NCBI RefSeq assembly: GCF_900101125.1 | Contig: NZ_FNFL01000001.1 | Span: 868,001 to 932,000 of the forward strand | DNA length: 64,000 nt | Source of the DNA: Sediminibacillus albus | GTDB taxonomy: Bacteria; Bacillota; Bacilli; Bacillales; Amphibacillaceae | Direction: 5' to 3' | Shown here: positions 16,412 to 23,767 of the stretch, in pieces | How the letters are laid out: each line of letters starts with the position of its first letter | How positions within the stretch are numbered: the first letter of the stretch is position 1 | Position numbers and translations under genes: made by a program | The notes under the pieces: model-generated | Told to the model about the DNA's origin: nothing | Databases searched by the model: none | What the model saw: only the letters and a program-made list of their open reading frames with translations

Positions 16412-16870
16412 TTGAATACTGCACAAAATCCCAAGCTCCCGCTCACAACGGAAGAAAGAAACGCACTGCGTAGTGCCAAAGTAAAAATCAACCAGATTGC
16501 CGAATTGGAGTTAAAAACGTTCGCTGACTTATTAGACATCACTTACGATCGGGCAAGGCTGCTGAAAGGACTTGCTTCCTTTCAACAAATTCCTTCGATT
16601 GGCTGCCGTTTATCCCACAATCTTGTCCAATATCTCGGATTATACAACCTGGACGACGTTCGGGGACAGGATCCGGCACTATTATTGGATTGCTTAGAGA
16701 TCAAAATCAATACTCCGGTAGACCCATGTGTCGAGGACCAAATCCGCTGTGTTGTCCATCATGCTGAAAACCCCGGCAGTGATAGGCAATGGTTCGACTT
16801 TACCGCTGAAAGAAAACGTTACCGCGAGATACACGGTTATCCGGCATCACGACCTAAACCAGCTGGCTAA
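16412..16870 (+). CDS. Cdd1-family helix-hairpin-helix protein
   Basis: A 152-residue protein of the family named 'pathogenicity locus' (Cdd1). It has a helix-hairpin-helix stretch (F-A-D-L-L-D-I-T, then F-Q-Q-I-P-S-I-G near residues 60-67) and the family's cysteine-rich second half with C-V-E-D-Q-I-R-C-V-V-H-H and the W-F-D-F-T motif. The TTG start has GAGGTG upstream. The HhH fold suggests nucleic-acid binding; the true role of the family is not established. Directly followed by a decayed acetyltransferase gene. Confidence 0.75.
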   Translation: MNTAQNPKLPLTTEERNALRSAKVKINQIAELELKTFADLLDITYDRARLLKGLASFQQIPSIGCRLSHNLVQYLGLYNLDDVRGQDPALLLDCLEIKINTPVDPCVEDQIRCVVHHAENPGSDRQWFDFTAERKRYREIHGYPASRPKPAG

Positions 16871-16895
16871 ACAACAACAGGGGAGGAGGATTCGT

Positions 16896-17334
16896 TTGGA
16901 GATACGTGCGTCATTACAAGAGGGCCTGGAACAATTAATGCTGCTTAATTACCAAATTTGGTGTATAGCCAACACCCCTCAACTGCATACTTGGGAATCG
17001 GTGGAAGACTATGCGGATTGCTGTCCGCCTGGAAGCCAGTCAGTTGCGGTTAGTAATGGAACCGTCGCAGGCTTTATCAGCTTTCGCCATCCTACTTTAC
17101 TCAGCACCAATCCACACGTCTGGAATTAATTATCGGCGTCCATCCCGACCTTCAAGGCCAAAAATCGGCACTAAATTATTGCAAGACGTGGAACAAGAGG
17201 CGAAAGAACAGGCTATCCGTAAGCTGTGCCTTCTGGTATTGTCGACCAACCTTGCAGCTCTGCGATTTTATGAGCAGAAAGGATTTAATCAGCAAGGAAG
17301 ATTAGTAGTTTTTGATCAACGGCCGCTATGTTGA
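16896..17334 (+). pseudogene. GNAT acetyltransferase pseudogene with two frameshifts
   Basis: A strong GGAGGAGG site precedes TTG 16896, and the N-terminal GNAT half reads to a stop at 17129. Reading on in the next frame from about 17120 gives L-E-L-I-I-G-V-H-P-D-L-Q-G-Q-K. Another shift at the A5 run near 17160 then gives the rest of motif A (I-G-T-K-L-L) and the typical end (L-R-F-Y-E-Q-K-G-F). The family order is fully kept across three frames, so this is one gene broken by two small indels. Confidence 0.8.
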
Positions 17335-17417
17335 TGATATTTTCATGTATAAACTCCTCTACTGATGGCCGAATCACTTTAAAGTACGGAAGACGGAATT
17401 ACCTTTTTCGAAAAATG

Positions 17418-17455
17418 CAAAAAAACATGCTGGAACGTGCTCTCAGCATGTTTTC
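17418..17455 (-). terminator. Terminator of the XRE/membrane gene pair (bidirectional)
   Basis: AACATGCTG / CAGCATGTT stem. On the minus strand it is followed by TTTTTTT. On the plus strand it is followed by TTTTC and may also serve the acetyltransferase remnant. Confidence 0.8.
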
Positions 17456-17499
17456 TAGGTTTTTAGTAATCAAGTGCGCCACCAACAGTTCTATCACTG

Positions 17500-17694
17500 C
17501 TAGTCCTCCCAAAACAAATCGTCTAATGTTTTTGACAGAGTTTTACATATAGCAATGCAAAGGTTCAGGCTCGGATTGTATTTGCCAAGTTCAATCAGCC
17601 CGATTGTCTGGCGCGAAACTCCGACCTGTTTAGCTAATTCCTCCTGTGATAAATCCATTTCGGTTCTGGCTACCTTCATTCTGATGTTTTTCAT
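17500..17694 (-). CDS. XRE-family transcriptional regulator
   Basis: A 64-residue, single-domain helix-turn-helix protein of the Cro/CI family. The HTH is L-S-Q-E-E-L-A-K-Q-V-G-V-S-R-Q-T-I-G-L-I near residues 14-33. Such small regulators are often autoregulatory and paired with a membrane protein. Here it overlaps the membrane gene by four bases, so both are cotranscribed from the promoter at 18364-18391. Confidence 0.88.
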   Translation of the reverse strand: MKNIRMKVARTEMDLSQEELAKQVGVSRQTIGLIELGKYNPSLNLCIAICKTLSKTLDDLFWED

Positions 17695-18224
17695 TTGTGC
17701 TCATCCTGGTCTTGATCGTCTTCCAATTCTTTTTCCACTGCCCGATCGCTCCGTTTCTTTGCTGCCAGATAAGTGATACCCACCACAACAATCAGGAACG
17801 GGATATAGATAATAAACGAAACGAGAGATACAAGCAAAAAATAATAAATGGACTGCAGAGTAGAATCTGCATAAAGTACGGCGCTGCGAATTCCGAAAAA
17901 AGTACCGATTCCTATGCCAAACAATAATCCGAAGACGATATTTTTGAATGCCATCGACCGTTTGCTTGCCTGATTGTGCAACTCCACCTCTGCAGAAAAA
18001 ATCCCTAGTCCGGTTGAACGAATCATGTAGTAAAAAGAAGAAACCAGTAATATTACTGCTTCTGTCCAAATATTTGCCTCACTGTAGCCATGGTTCAATT
18101 GTTTGATGATTAGCGACAATACGCAAATGGCTGCTACTATTAGAAAAATCTCCCGGTAAATTTTATTTTGCAGGTTGGTGATCCTTTCATCCTTAACCTT
18201 ATTTCTTTGGAAAAAACTCTTCAT
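17691..18224 (-). CDS. Membrane protein paired with XRE regulator (DUF6773-like)
   Basis: A 177-residue protein with four membrane helices (about residues 25-42, 57-70, 90-112, 128-152) and a basic then acidic cytoplasmic tail. Its place just before a small XRE regulator is typical of DUF6773-like membrane proteins in Bacilli. It starts with M-K-S-F-F-Q-R and has GAGGAGGGACGG upstream. Function unknown; the pair may act as a stress or membrane-state switch. Confidence 0.7.
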   Translation of the reverse strand: MKSFFQRNKVKDERITNLQNKIYREIFLIVAAICVLSLIIKQLNHGYSEANIWTEAVILLVSSFYYMIRSTGLGIFSAEVELHNQASKRSMAFKNIVFGLLFGIGIGTFFGIRSAVLYADSTLQSIYYFLLVSLVSFIIYIPFLIVVVGITYLAAKKRSDRAVEKELEDDQDQDEHK

Positions 18225-18363
18225 ACCGTCCCTCCTCTTCTTGCTGGTTTTTTATTTTTATTGTAGTAACACGTAAAGCGCACCTTCTGTTGGTTTATAG
18301 GCGATATTACGTTTGGCAAAAGCCGCATACGATTGTGTGTCGCCTCGAAAGTACCCTAGAATC

Positions 18364-18391
18364 ATTATATAATAAAATTTGCTTTATGCAA
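18364..18391 (-). promoter_or_regulatory. Sigma-A promoter of the membrane/XRE operon
   Basis: On the minus strand TTGCAT (18391-18386), 16-bp spacer, TATAAT (18369-18364). The leader is about 130 nt long and contains a coding-looking remnant (see findings). Confidence 0.7.
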
Positions 18392-18477
18392 TATATATTT
18401 GTCATAAAGTTAAGTATATTTTACTAAGTGTAGATAAAATAGCATCAGCCCTTCCTAGCTGATGCATTTACAGGTAC

Positions 18478-18508
18478 AAAAAAAGCACCCGTATCAGGGT
18501 GCTTTTCT
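18478..18508 (-). terminator. Terminator of the YtxH-type stress gene
   Basis: AAGCACCC / GGGTGCTT stem, followed on the minus strand by TTTTT. A second hairpin, GCATCAG / CTGATGC, lies at 18442-18466 without a U-run. Confidence 0.85.
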
Positions 18509-18520
18509 TAACTGGATCGT

Positions 18521-19057
18521 TTATTTGTTTTTTACTTCGGTTCCGCCGACAAGCTCTAAATCTCTTTCTTGGGCGATCAATTCATTTTTATTGCCGTTTT
18601 GGCTGTTACTGCCTTGACCTGGAACTTTTTCTTTCACTTTATTGGTCATGTTCATCGTTTGTTCTTTCGTCTGCTTTATTTTTTGATTGAGGTTATCTCT
18701 TGTCTGTTTCCCGCTGGAGGGAGCCAGCATGAAACCGATAGTTGCACCCACGATACTGCCGAGAGCCAGGCCGTTAACAAACTGCTTTCCAGATCCTCCG
18801 CCCGATGTCTGGTCGATTACACCAACTCTTTGCAACCTTTCTTCCACTTCAGCTACAATTTCCTTCACACTGCGCCCTCTTGCGGATACTATCGGCACAT
18901 TCATATGGATGTCGGTTAAATCTTCCAGGTCACGTACGACAACTACCTGATAATCGGGGGCATCCACTTTTCGTTCTAGCATTTCTGCCTGGTAGCCTTT
19001 CTTATTCAATTGATTCTTCACGTCTTCAAATGGCTGTTCAACTGCTATTTTTATCAT
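18521..19057 (-). CDS. Stress protein with N-terminal YkuS/UPF0180-like and C-terminal YtxH-like parts
   Basis: A 178-residue protein. Residues 1-80 form a small alpha/beta domain (I-K-I-A-V-E-Q-P, then K-K-G-Y-Q-A-E-M-L) like YkuS/UPF0180. Residues 93-115 are a Gly/Ala-rich hydrophobic helix (G-S-I-V-G-A-T-I-G-F-M-L-A-P-S-S-G) followed by an amphipathic K-Q-T-K-E-Q-T helix, the hallmark of YtxH/GvpP-type stress proteins. The tail is Gln/Asn-rich. It is read divergently from the GsiB-like gene, behind a sigma-B-like promoter, which fits general stress control. Confidence 0.7.
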   Translation of the reverse strand: MIKIAVEQPFEDVKNQLNKKGYQAEMLERKVDAPDYQVVVVRDLEDLTDIHMNVPIVSARGRSVKEIVAEVEERLQRVGVIDQTSGGGSGKQFVNGLALGSIVGATIGFMLAPSSGKQTRDNLNQKIKQTKEQTMNMTNKVKEKVPGQGSNSQNGNKNELIAQERDLELVGGTEVKNK

Positions 19058-19091
19058 TTCTTAACCTCCTAAAGCCTGTGATGGTTATAAT

Positions 19092-19117
19092 TTGCCCGTT
19101 ATAAGAAAAGGATAAAC
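19092..19117 (-). promoter_or_regulatory. Sigma-B-like promoter of the YtxH-type gene
   Basis: Minus strand GTTTAT (19117-19112), 14-bp spacer, GGGCAA (19097-19092). Consensus is GTTTAA-N12-14-GGGTAT, so there are three mismatches. Confidence 0.5.
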
Positions 19118-19138
19118 AAATTTTTTTGCTTCTAGTAA

Positions 19139-19163
19139 GTTTACTTTTTTGTACAGCGTGTAT
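19139..19163 (+). promoter_or_regulatory. Sigma-B-like promoter of the GsiB-type gene
   Basis: GTTTAC (19139-19144), 13-bp spacer, GTGTAT (19158-19163). Two mismatches to the sigma-B consensus and correct spacing; about 50 bp before the start codon. Confidence 0.6.
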
Positions 19164-19212
19164 AGTAGTTATGTAAGCAATATAAAACAACTTATGAAAG
19201 GAGTTTTATAGA

Positions 19213-19437
19213 ATGGCTGACAAGAACAATAACAAGAAAATGTCTGTAGAAGAAGCAGGACGCAAAGGCGGAGAAACTACTTCTAAAAATCATGACCAGG
19301 AATTCTATGAAGAAATTGGTAAAAAGGGTGGAAAAACTACTTCCCGAAACCATGATGAAGAATTTTACGAGGAAATCGGTAAAAAAGGCGGAGAAACACG
19401 CGGCCGCCAACAGCAAAACAAAAATAACAATTCTTAA
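19213..19437 (+). CDS. gsiB: GsiB-type stress protein with KGG repeats
   Basis: A 74-residue, highly hydrophilic protein with three near-identical repeats of about 20 residues, each holding the K-G-G-(E/K)-T motif and N-H-D-(Q/E)-E-F-Y-E-E. This is the stress-induced KGG/LEA-5 repeat seen in B. subtilis GsiB, a desiccation- and starvation-protection protein under sigma-B. B. subtilis GsiB is longer with more repeats. AAAGGAG lies upstream of the ATG. A composite repeat with a terminator hairpin begins 68 bp after the stop. Confidence 0.88.
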   Translation: MADKNNNKKMSVEEAGRKGGETTSKNHDQEFYEEIGKKGGKTTSRNHDEEFYEEIGKKGGETRGRQQQNKNNNS

Positions 19438-19504
19438 TTAATGTGAAATGGAAGACTGAGGTTTTACTTTGAAATAAAAAGTAAACCTGAGATATGGCAA
19501 AAAG

Positions 19505-19812
19505 GTTAGGACAAAAGGATAGTGGCTAAGCAAAAATCGAACGATGATTTCGAAATCCTTCGGATTCGAACTCGTTCGATTTTTCTTTTCTACTATTTAA
19601 AATACCCTGCGGGCGCCTGCACTGATACGGCTGTTGGTTAAAGATAATACACAGACTTACAGAGAAGGAAATCCACGGAGACTCCTGTGGGAGGAAAGGC
19701 CTCGCTGAGACCCCGCAGACTGCTTGCTCGAGAAGGCTCACCAGCCGTCCGCGGAAAGCGTAGTGTAGTTCCGCAGCGCAGTACTAGCATTTATCCAATA
19801 CTATTAAGGAAA
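19505..19812 (+). repeat. Composite dispersed repeat with terminator hairpin, copy 2
   Basis: Starts GTTAGGACAAAAGG. A long hairpin with arms TCGAACGATGATTTCG and CGAACTCGTTCGA plus TTTTTCTTTT follows (about 19535-19590). Then come GGCTGTTGGTT, the box CCACGGAGACTCCTG, a GAGACCCCGCAGACTGCT segment and CCGCGGAAAGCGTAGTG, ending ATACTATTAAGGAA. It is nearly identical, inverted, to 46723-47117, but lacks a middle block present in copies 1 and 3. The hairpin can terminate the GsiB gene. 19813-19969 shows nothing. Confidence 0.88.
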
Positions 19813-19969
19813 TTACCTACTGTTACATTGCTATTTACTTCCGTGCGTCATCAATAGAATACTCGAAGACGGCCTTTGAAACCTTCATTTGCTGCTATCG
19901 CCAATTTTTGCAAGTTTTCAACCTCTTCCGTTTTTCATTAAGGAAAAAAATATTATGATCATTTATTTA

Positions 19970-20551
19970 TTATTGCAGCGTTTTCGTTACTCCCCATATT
20001 TTGTCCGTTCCCTTGTAATCATTCAAGGCTATATCAAGATCATGAAACATACGATGCAAGCTCTTAGCTTGGCCTTTTTGCTGCTCTTCAATCAAAACAT
20101 TAGCAAGCCGTTCGATTTCCTGTAAATCACTTTTTAATGCTTCGTCTTCTACTTCAGGCAGCATTGCATTCAATGTGTCCAGAATTTCTTCAGCTTTCGC
20201 TGTCTGCTCAGACCAATCGAGATTATCAATCCGGCCATATCCAGTAGTATCGTTATAAAAGCTATGTGTATCCGAAACAAATTCTCCAACATTCTCATAT
20301 TCCTTACCAACTGTTTCCCTGGTCTCTTCAGCTTTCGCTTCTAACTCTTCCTGGGATTGCGTATCATCGCCTTCTTGATCCGTTTGTTGTTGGTTGCTTG
20401 TCTCTGCTTGCTCTCCATTATTAAAAAGCTGGCTTGCTCCCAAATCAAAGAATAGATAGAAAAATAAGCAAGCGCCGACTAGTGTAATAGCCAGCGCTGA
20501 CAATGTCCAGCCAAACCAGCCCATCTTAAAGCCTCTCTGTCGTTTAGGCAA
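19970..20551 (-). CDS. Membrane-anchored hypothetical protein
   Basis: A 193-residue protein with one N-terminal membrane helix (residues 11-33) after a basic start (R-Q-R-G-F-K), a Gln/Glu/Asp-rich disordered linker (45-80) and an extracellular helical domain (85-193). Topology: short cytoplasmic N terminus, outside C terminus. The TTG start is set by AAGGAGG nine bases upstream. I do not recognise the family. Monocistronic. Confidence 0.72.
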   Translation of the reverse strand: MPKRQRGFKMGWFGWTLSALAITLVGACLFFYLFFDLGASQLFNNGEQAETSNQQQTDQEGDDTQSQEELEAKAEETRETVGKEYENVGEFVSDTHSFYNDTTGYGRIDNLDWSEQTAKAEEILDTLNAMLPEVEDEALKSDLQEIERLANVLIEEQQKGQAKSLHRMFHDLDIALNDYKGTDKIWGVTKTLQ

Positions 20552-20687
20552 TATTTGCAGCCTCCTTTGTTTAAAGCATCTTTTATTTTTAGAAGATACT
20601 TATAAATTTTACTAATCATTTTACTCTCCGTCTTGTACCAACCATTCTATCTTTTTTTCCGGATTCAGACCAGTATTTTACAATCTG

Positions 20688-20730
20688 TCAAAAAAAGAAC
20701 CACCTACAATAAAAAAGGTAGTTCTTCCTG
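20688..20730 (-). terminator. Terminator of the esterase gene
   Basis: AAGAACTACCT / AGGTGGTTCTT stem (one G-T pair) on the minus strand, followed by TTTTTTG. Confidence 0.82.
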
Positions 20731-20739
20731 TCAATGTGA

Positions 20740-21492
20740 TTAACATTTCGCTTTGATAAACTGGATTGCATTATCGGCAACAATTTCTTTATCATTATCC
20801 AATGTGACAACATGATAGCTGTTTTCCAGTACGATCATCGATTTTTCCCTGGACGAAATAGCTTCATAAATCATCTGGGAATTATCTGGAGATACCACAT
20901 GATCCTCTGCAGATGAGAGAATTAGTACAGGCATGGCGATTTCAGCAAGATTCTTCCTGGTGATTTCGGTCAAGGAAACAATTTCACCAATAGCCTTTAC
21001 AGGAGTTTTTGGATAAGCAAGCTCGTTGACACCAGGTTTCTTTATATCTGATCCGATGCCTCGGACAAACCTTGTATCCGTCTGGGAAAGATTACGATAA
21101 TTTTCTGCCATTTCCGGGATATTCACGGCAGCATTGACCGGCATAACTCCATCCAAATCGGGATATTGCTCCGCTAAGTAAAGCGCCAAAGTTCCTCCCA
21201 TCGATAAGCCTGTTACAAATATATTAGTACATTGTTCCCGCAAACGAGCCAATCCTGTTTCAACTGTATGAATCCAATCCTGATAAGTGGAAGCTTCCAT
21301 GTCCTCAGGGTCGGTTCCGTGCCCCTTTAGTCTTGGACCGTAAACAGTGAATCCTTCTTTTGCCAGCTGCTCCCCGAAAAACCGTACGCTCTGTGTTGTT
21401 CCGGTAAATCCGTGAATCACCAGCACACCGATTTCATTTCCGGCAAAATAAAATTCCTCTGCACCCTTCATCACCTGATCCTTGGCTGCCAC
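20740..21492 (-). CDS. yvaK: Carboxylesterase (Est30/YvaK type)
   Basis: A 250-residue alpha/beta hydrolase that cleaves short- to medium-chain carboxyl esters. The catalytic triad is readable: Ser97 in G-L-S-M-G-G, Asp197 in S-S-A-E-D-H-V-V, and His227 in N-S-Y-H-V-V-T-L-D. The oxyanion-hole motif H-G-F-T-G-T lies at 27-32. Length and motifs match Geobacillus Est30 and B. subtilis YvaK. In B. subtilis yvaK sits by secG and rnr; here it stands alone. GTG start with GGAGGGG upstream. Confidence 0.9.
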   Translation of the reverse strand: MAAKDQVMKGAEEFYFAGNEIGVLVIHGFTGTTQSVRFFGEQLAKEGFTVYGPRLKGHGTDPEDMEASTYQDWIHTVETGLARLREQCTNIFVTGLSMGGTLALYLAEQYPDLDGVMPVNAAVNIPEMAENYRNLSQTDTRFVRGIGSDIKKPGVNELAYPKTPVKAIGEIVSLTEITRKNLAEIAMPVLILSSAEDHVVSPDNSQMIYEAISSREKSMIVLENSYHVVTLDNDKEIVADNAIQFIKAKC

Positions 21493-21594
21493 TAAATCCC
21501 CTCCATAAAAAATACATGTATGTTTGCAACAATTTTTGGAATGTTTGGTAACAGTTAAATCTTACCATAGTCCTAATAAAACAAAAACCCGGCT

Positions 21595-21650
21595 ACAAAA
21601 AAGAAGGAGGAACGCCCCCTTAGTAATACGATGCATTTCCTCCTTCTTTC
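21595..21650 (-). terminator. Terminator of yhhQ
   Basis: A 12-bp perfect inverted repeat, AAGAAGGAGGAA (21601-21612) with TTCCTCCTTCTT (21637-21648), followed on the minus strand by TTTTTTG. Confidence 0.8.
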
Positions 21651-21691
21651 TATTTATTTGGCAGCAGTCAGCGAATTATATCTTTGCTTCT

Positions 21692-22306
21692 TTATATCTT
21701 TTTTCTTTCCAGCCGGCGGCCCATCCCTACCAGGAGATAAGCAATCGGTGTATCTGCTGCTGCAATTATCAGCTTGAAGACATACTGTGTCACAATCATA
21801 CTAAACAAAATGCTTAAAGGAACAGTTCCCCAAAAAGCTACTGTTATAAAAATCGCCGTATCAATCAATTGACTAGTCATGGTAGAAAGGTTATTACGCA
21901 GCCATAGTTTGTTTGTTCCATGCTTTGCTTTTAAGCGATGAAAGATAGAAACGTCAAGATTCTGACTTGCTATATAGGAAAGCAGGCTCGCCAGCATAAC
22001 GCGGAAGCTTCCGCCTAAGACAGTTTCAAATTCGGACTGCAGCTCAAATACCGGTGCTGCCGGCAGTACGATAGCAATAAAGACGAATACCAAAGCTAAC
22101 ACTTGGGTAAAAAAACCAGCTTGGACAGTCTTGCGGGCGGCATCCTTTCCATATACCTCCCCGATGACATCAGTAATCAAATATGTCACCACATAAACAA
22201 TTACCGCTGCAGGCAGGACAAAGCCGCCGATGCTGAACAATTTCACGCCTAAAATGTTAGAAATAATTAAAAGTCCCACAAATAATGCATTCAAATAAAT
22301 AAACAA
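21692..22306 (-). CDS. yhhQ: Queuosine precursor transporter (YhhQ/DUF165 family)
   Basis: A 204-residue protein with about six membrane helices. It has the family landmarks N-I-L-G-V-K near the N terminus, the Y-L-I-T-D-V-I-G-E-V-Y-G motif near residues 41-52, and S-Q-x-x-D in the second half. YhhQ proteins import queuosine precursors such as preQ0 and preQ1. The adjacent queF gene supports this. The TTG start has AGGAGG ten bases upstream. B. subtilis YpdP is the likely counterpart. Confidence 0.88.
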   Translation of the reverse strand: MFIYLNALFVGLLIISNILGVKLFSIGGFVLPAAVIVYVVTYLITDVIGEVYGKDAARKTVQAGFFTQVLALVFVFIAIVLPAAPVFELQSEFETVLGGSFRVMLASLLSYIASQNLDVSIFHRLKAKHGTNKLWLRNNLSTMTSQLIDTAIFITVAFWGTVPLSILFSMIVTQYVFKLIIAAADTPIAYLLVGMGRRLERKKI

Positions 22307-22377
22307 CTATTATTCCTCCTATTAAGGAAAGGAACAAGCATACCCTCTAAGCAAAACAGTAAACTAGGTTTCGCCGG

Positions 22378-22872
22378 TCAGCGATTATCGATTTTTTCCG
22401 GATAAAGGTCATGGTTCATCAGGCGATGGTCCGCCATTTGCTCGAATTTGGTCCCGGGCTTCCCATAATTACAATAAGGATCAATCGATATGCCGCCGCG
22501 CGGAGTGAATTTCCCCCATACTTCAATATAACGCGGATCCATTAAATCTATTAAATCATTCATAATAATATTCATGCTGTCTTCGTGGAAATCCCCATGA
22601 TTACGAAAACTGAATAAATAGAGTTTAAGGGATTTGCTTTCCACCATTTTCTGATCGGGAATGTAGCTAATATATACCGTACCAAAATCCGGCTGTCCTG
22701 TTTTCGGACAAAGCGTAGTAAACTCTGGACAGTTGAATTTCACAAAATAATCACGGTTCGGATGCTTATTATCAAAGGATTCCAATACTTCAGGAGTATA
22801 ATCAAAAGCGTATGCTGTCCCCTGGCTGCCCAGCAAAGTCAAGTCAGTTAAATCCTCATCTCGTCTTGCCAT
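22378..22872 (-). CDS. queF: NADPH-dependent 7-cyano-7-deazaguanine reductase QueF
   Basis: A 164-residue type I QueF that reduces preQ0 to preQ1 in queuosine synthesis. The nucleophile Cys55 lies in [14 protein letters not shown]. The NADPH-binding motif [10 protein letters not shown] lies near 79-88, and the H-E-D motif near 95-98. queC, queD and queE are not in this window. AGGAGG precedes the ATG. It lies 71 bp before yhhQ, so the pair is probably an operon. Confidence 0.95.
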   Translation of the reverse strand: MARRDEDLTDLTLLGSQGTAYAFDYTPEVLESFDNKHPNRDYFVKFNCPEFTTLCPKTGQPDFGTVYISYIPDQKMVESKSLKLYLFSFRNHGDFHEDSMNIIMNDLIDLMDPRYIEVWGKFTPRGGISIDPYCNYGKPGTKFEQMADHRLMNHDLYPEKIDNR

Positions 22873-22960
22873 AAAATTTCCTCCTTATCACTGCTATTAG
22901 GTAGATAATAAATAGTTAATCGTTATAGGAGATTGTGCCAAAAATTCTCCGTAGCCAAAC

Positions 22961-22991
22961 AAAAAGCCATGCCCCTAATGGACATGGCTGT
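22961..22991 (-). terminator. Terminator of the ytr-like operon
   Basis: AGCCATG / CATGGCT stem, followed on the minus strand by TTTTTG. It ends the operon that closes with the sigma factor gene. 22992-23192 shows no gene. Confidence 0.75.
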
Positions 22992-23192
22992 AAAATACGA
23001 CATATGTCCTTAGTTTTTTATAGAGGGTTGTAGCTAAGAACCTCTCCCGTGTTAACGGATAGTCTCCATTTTACTCGACTAATTATATATACCCTTAGAT
23101 AAGATGTCAACAACGTAACTCTTACAGGAGATCCATGCCTAAAATAGAAGGCAAAGGCTGGAACTGTTTCCCAGCTTCTCCTTTGTCTGCCG

Positions 23193-23753
23193 TTAGGCAC
23201 TGATCGTTTTGTTGTCTGCCAGTTCTTCTGATTGTTCCAGCCCTGCTTTCACTCGTTTTCTTGCCCTATAGAGGCGGGCTTTCACTGTACCAAGTGCCAA
23301 CTGAAGCCTTCCTGCTATTTCCATGTCCGTAAAATCATTTTGGTATTTGAGCGTGAATACTTTGCGGAGCTTAGGACTTAACAGGGTTACCTGCTGTTTG
23401 ATTTGTTCCTCTGTCAATTTATTCTCCACTTCTTTTTCTACTTGTGTTTCCTCGGAGCAGCTTTCCTGGCTGGTTAAATAAACATCCTCCAGTGGGATAT
23501 ACGTCCGCTTGTTTTCTCTTCTAATAGCATCAATGGCAGTCCGGTAAGCAATGCTTGTCAGCCAAGCACCAAGCTTACTTTGATCGCGTAACTTATCAAA
23601 ATGCTTTAATGCCTTGATAAACGCATCCTGAACAACATCTTCCGCCAGGCAGCGATTCTTTGTAATTCCCATAGAAACGATATACATCCGTTGGTAATAC
23701 TCCCGATAAACGGCTTCAAAGCATACTCCTTCCGCCGTTACAGATTTGTCCAT
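23193..23753 (-). CDS. ECF RNA polymerase sigma factor
   Basis: A 186-residue ECF sigma-70 factor. Region 2 reads Y-R-E-Y-Y-Q-R-M-Y, then L-A-E-D-V-V-Q-D-A-F-I-K-A and W-L-T-S-I-A-Y-R-T-A-I-D-A-I-R-R. Region 4 has L-S-P-K-L-R-K-V-F-T-L-K-Y and the HTH T-D-M-E-I-A-G-R-L-Q-L-A-L-G-T-V-K-A-R-L-Y-R split across about 145-168. It lies 14 bp after the permease gene and has no anti-sigma gene beside it. Its role may be to extend the response of this GntR/ABC operon. Confidence 0.9.
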   Translation of the reverse strand: MDKSVTAEGVCFEAVYREYYQRMYIVSMGITKNRCLAEDVVQDAFIKALKHFDKLRDQSKLGAWLTSIAYRTAIDAIRRENKRTYIPLEDVYLTSQESCSEETQVEKEVENKLTEEQIKQQVTLLSPKLRKVFTLKYQNDFTDMEIAGRLQLALGTVKARLYRARKRVKAGLEQSEELADNKTISA

Positions 23754-23767
23754 ATTTTTCTCCCCTT

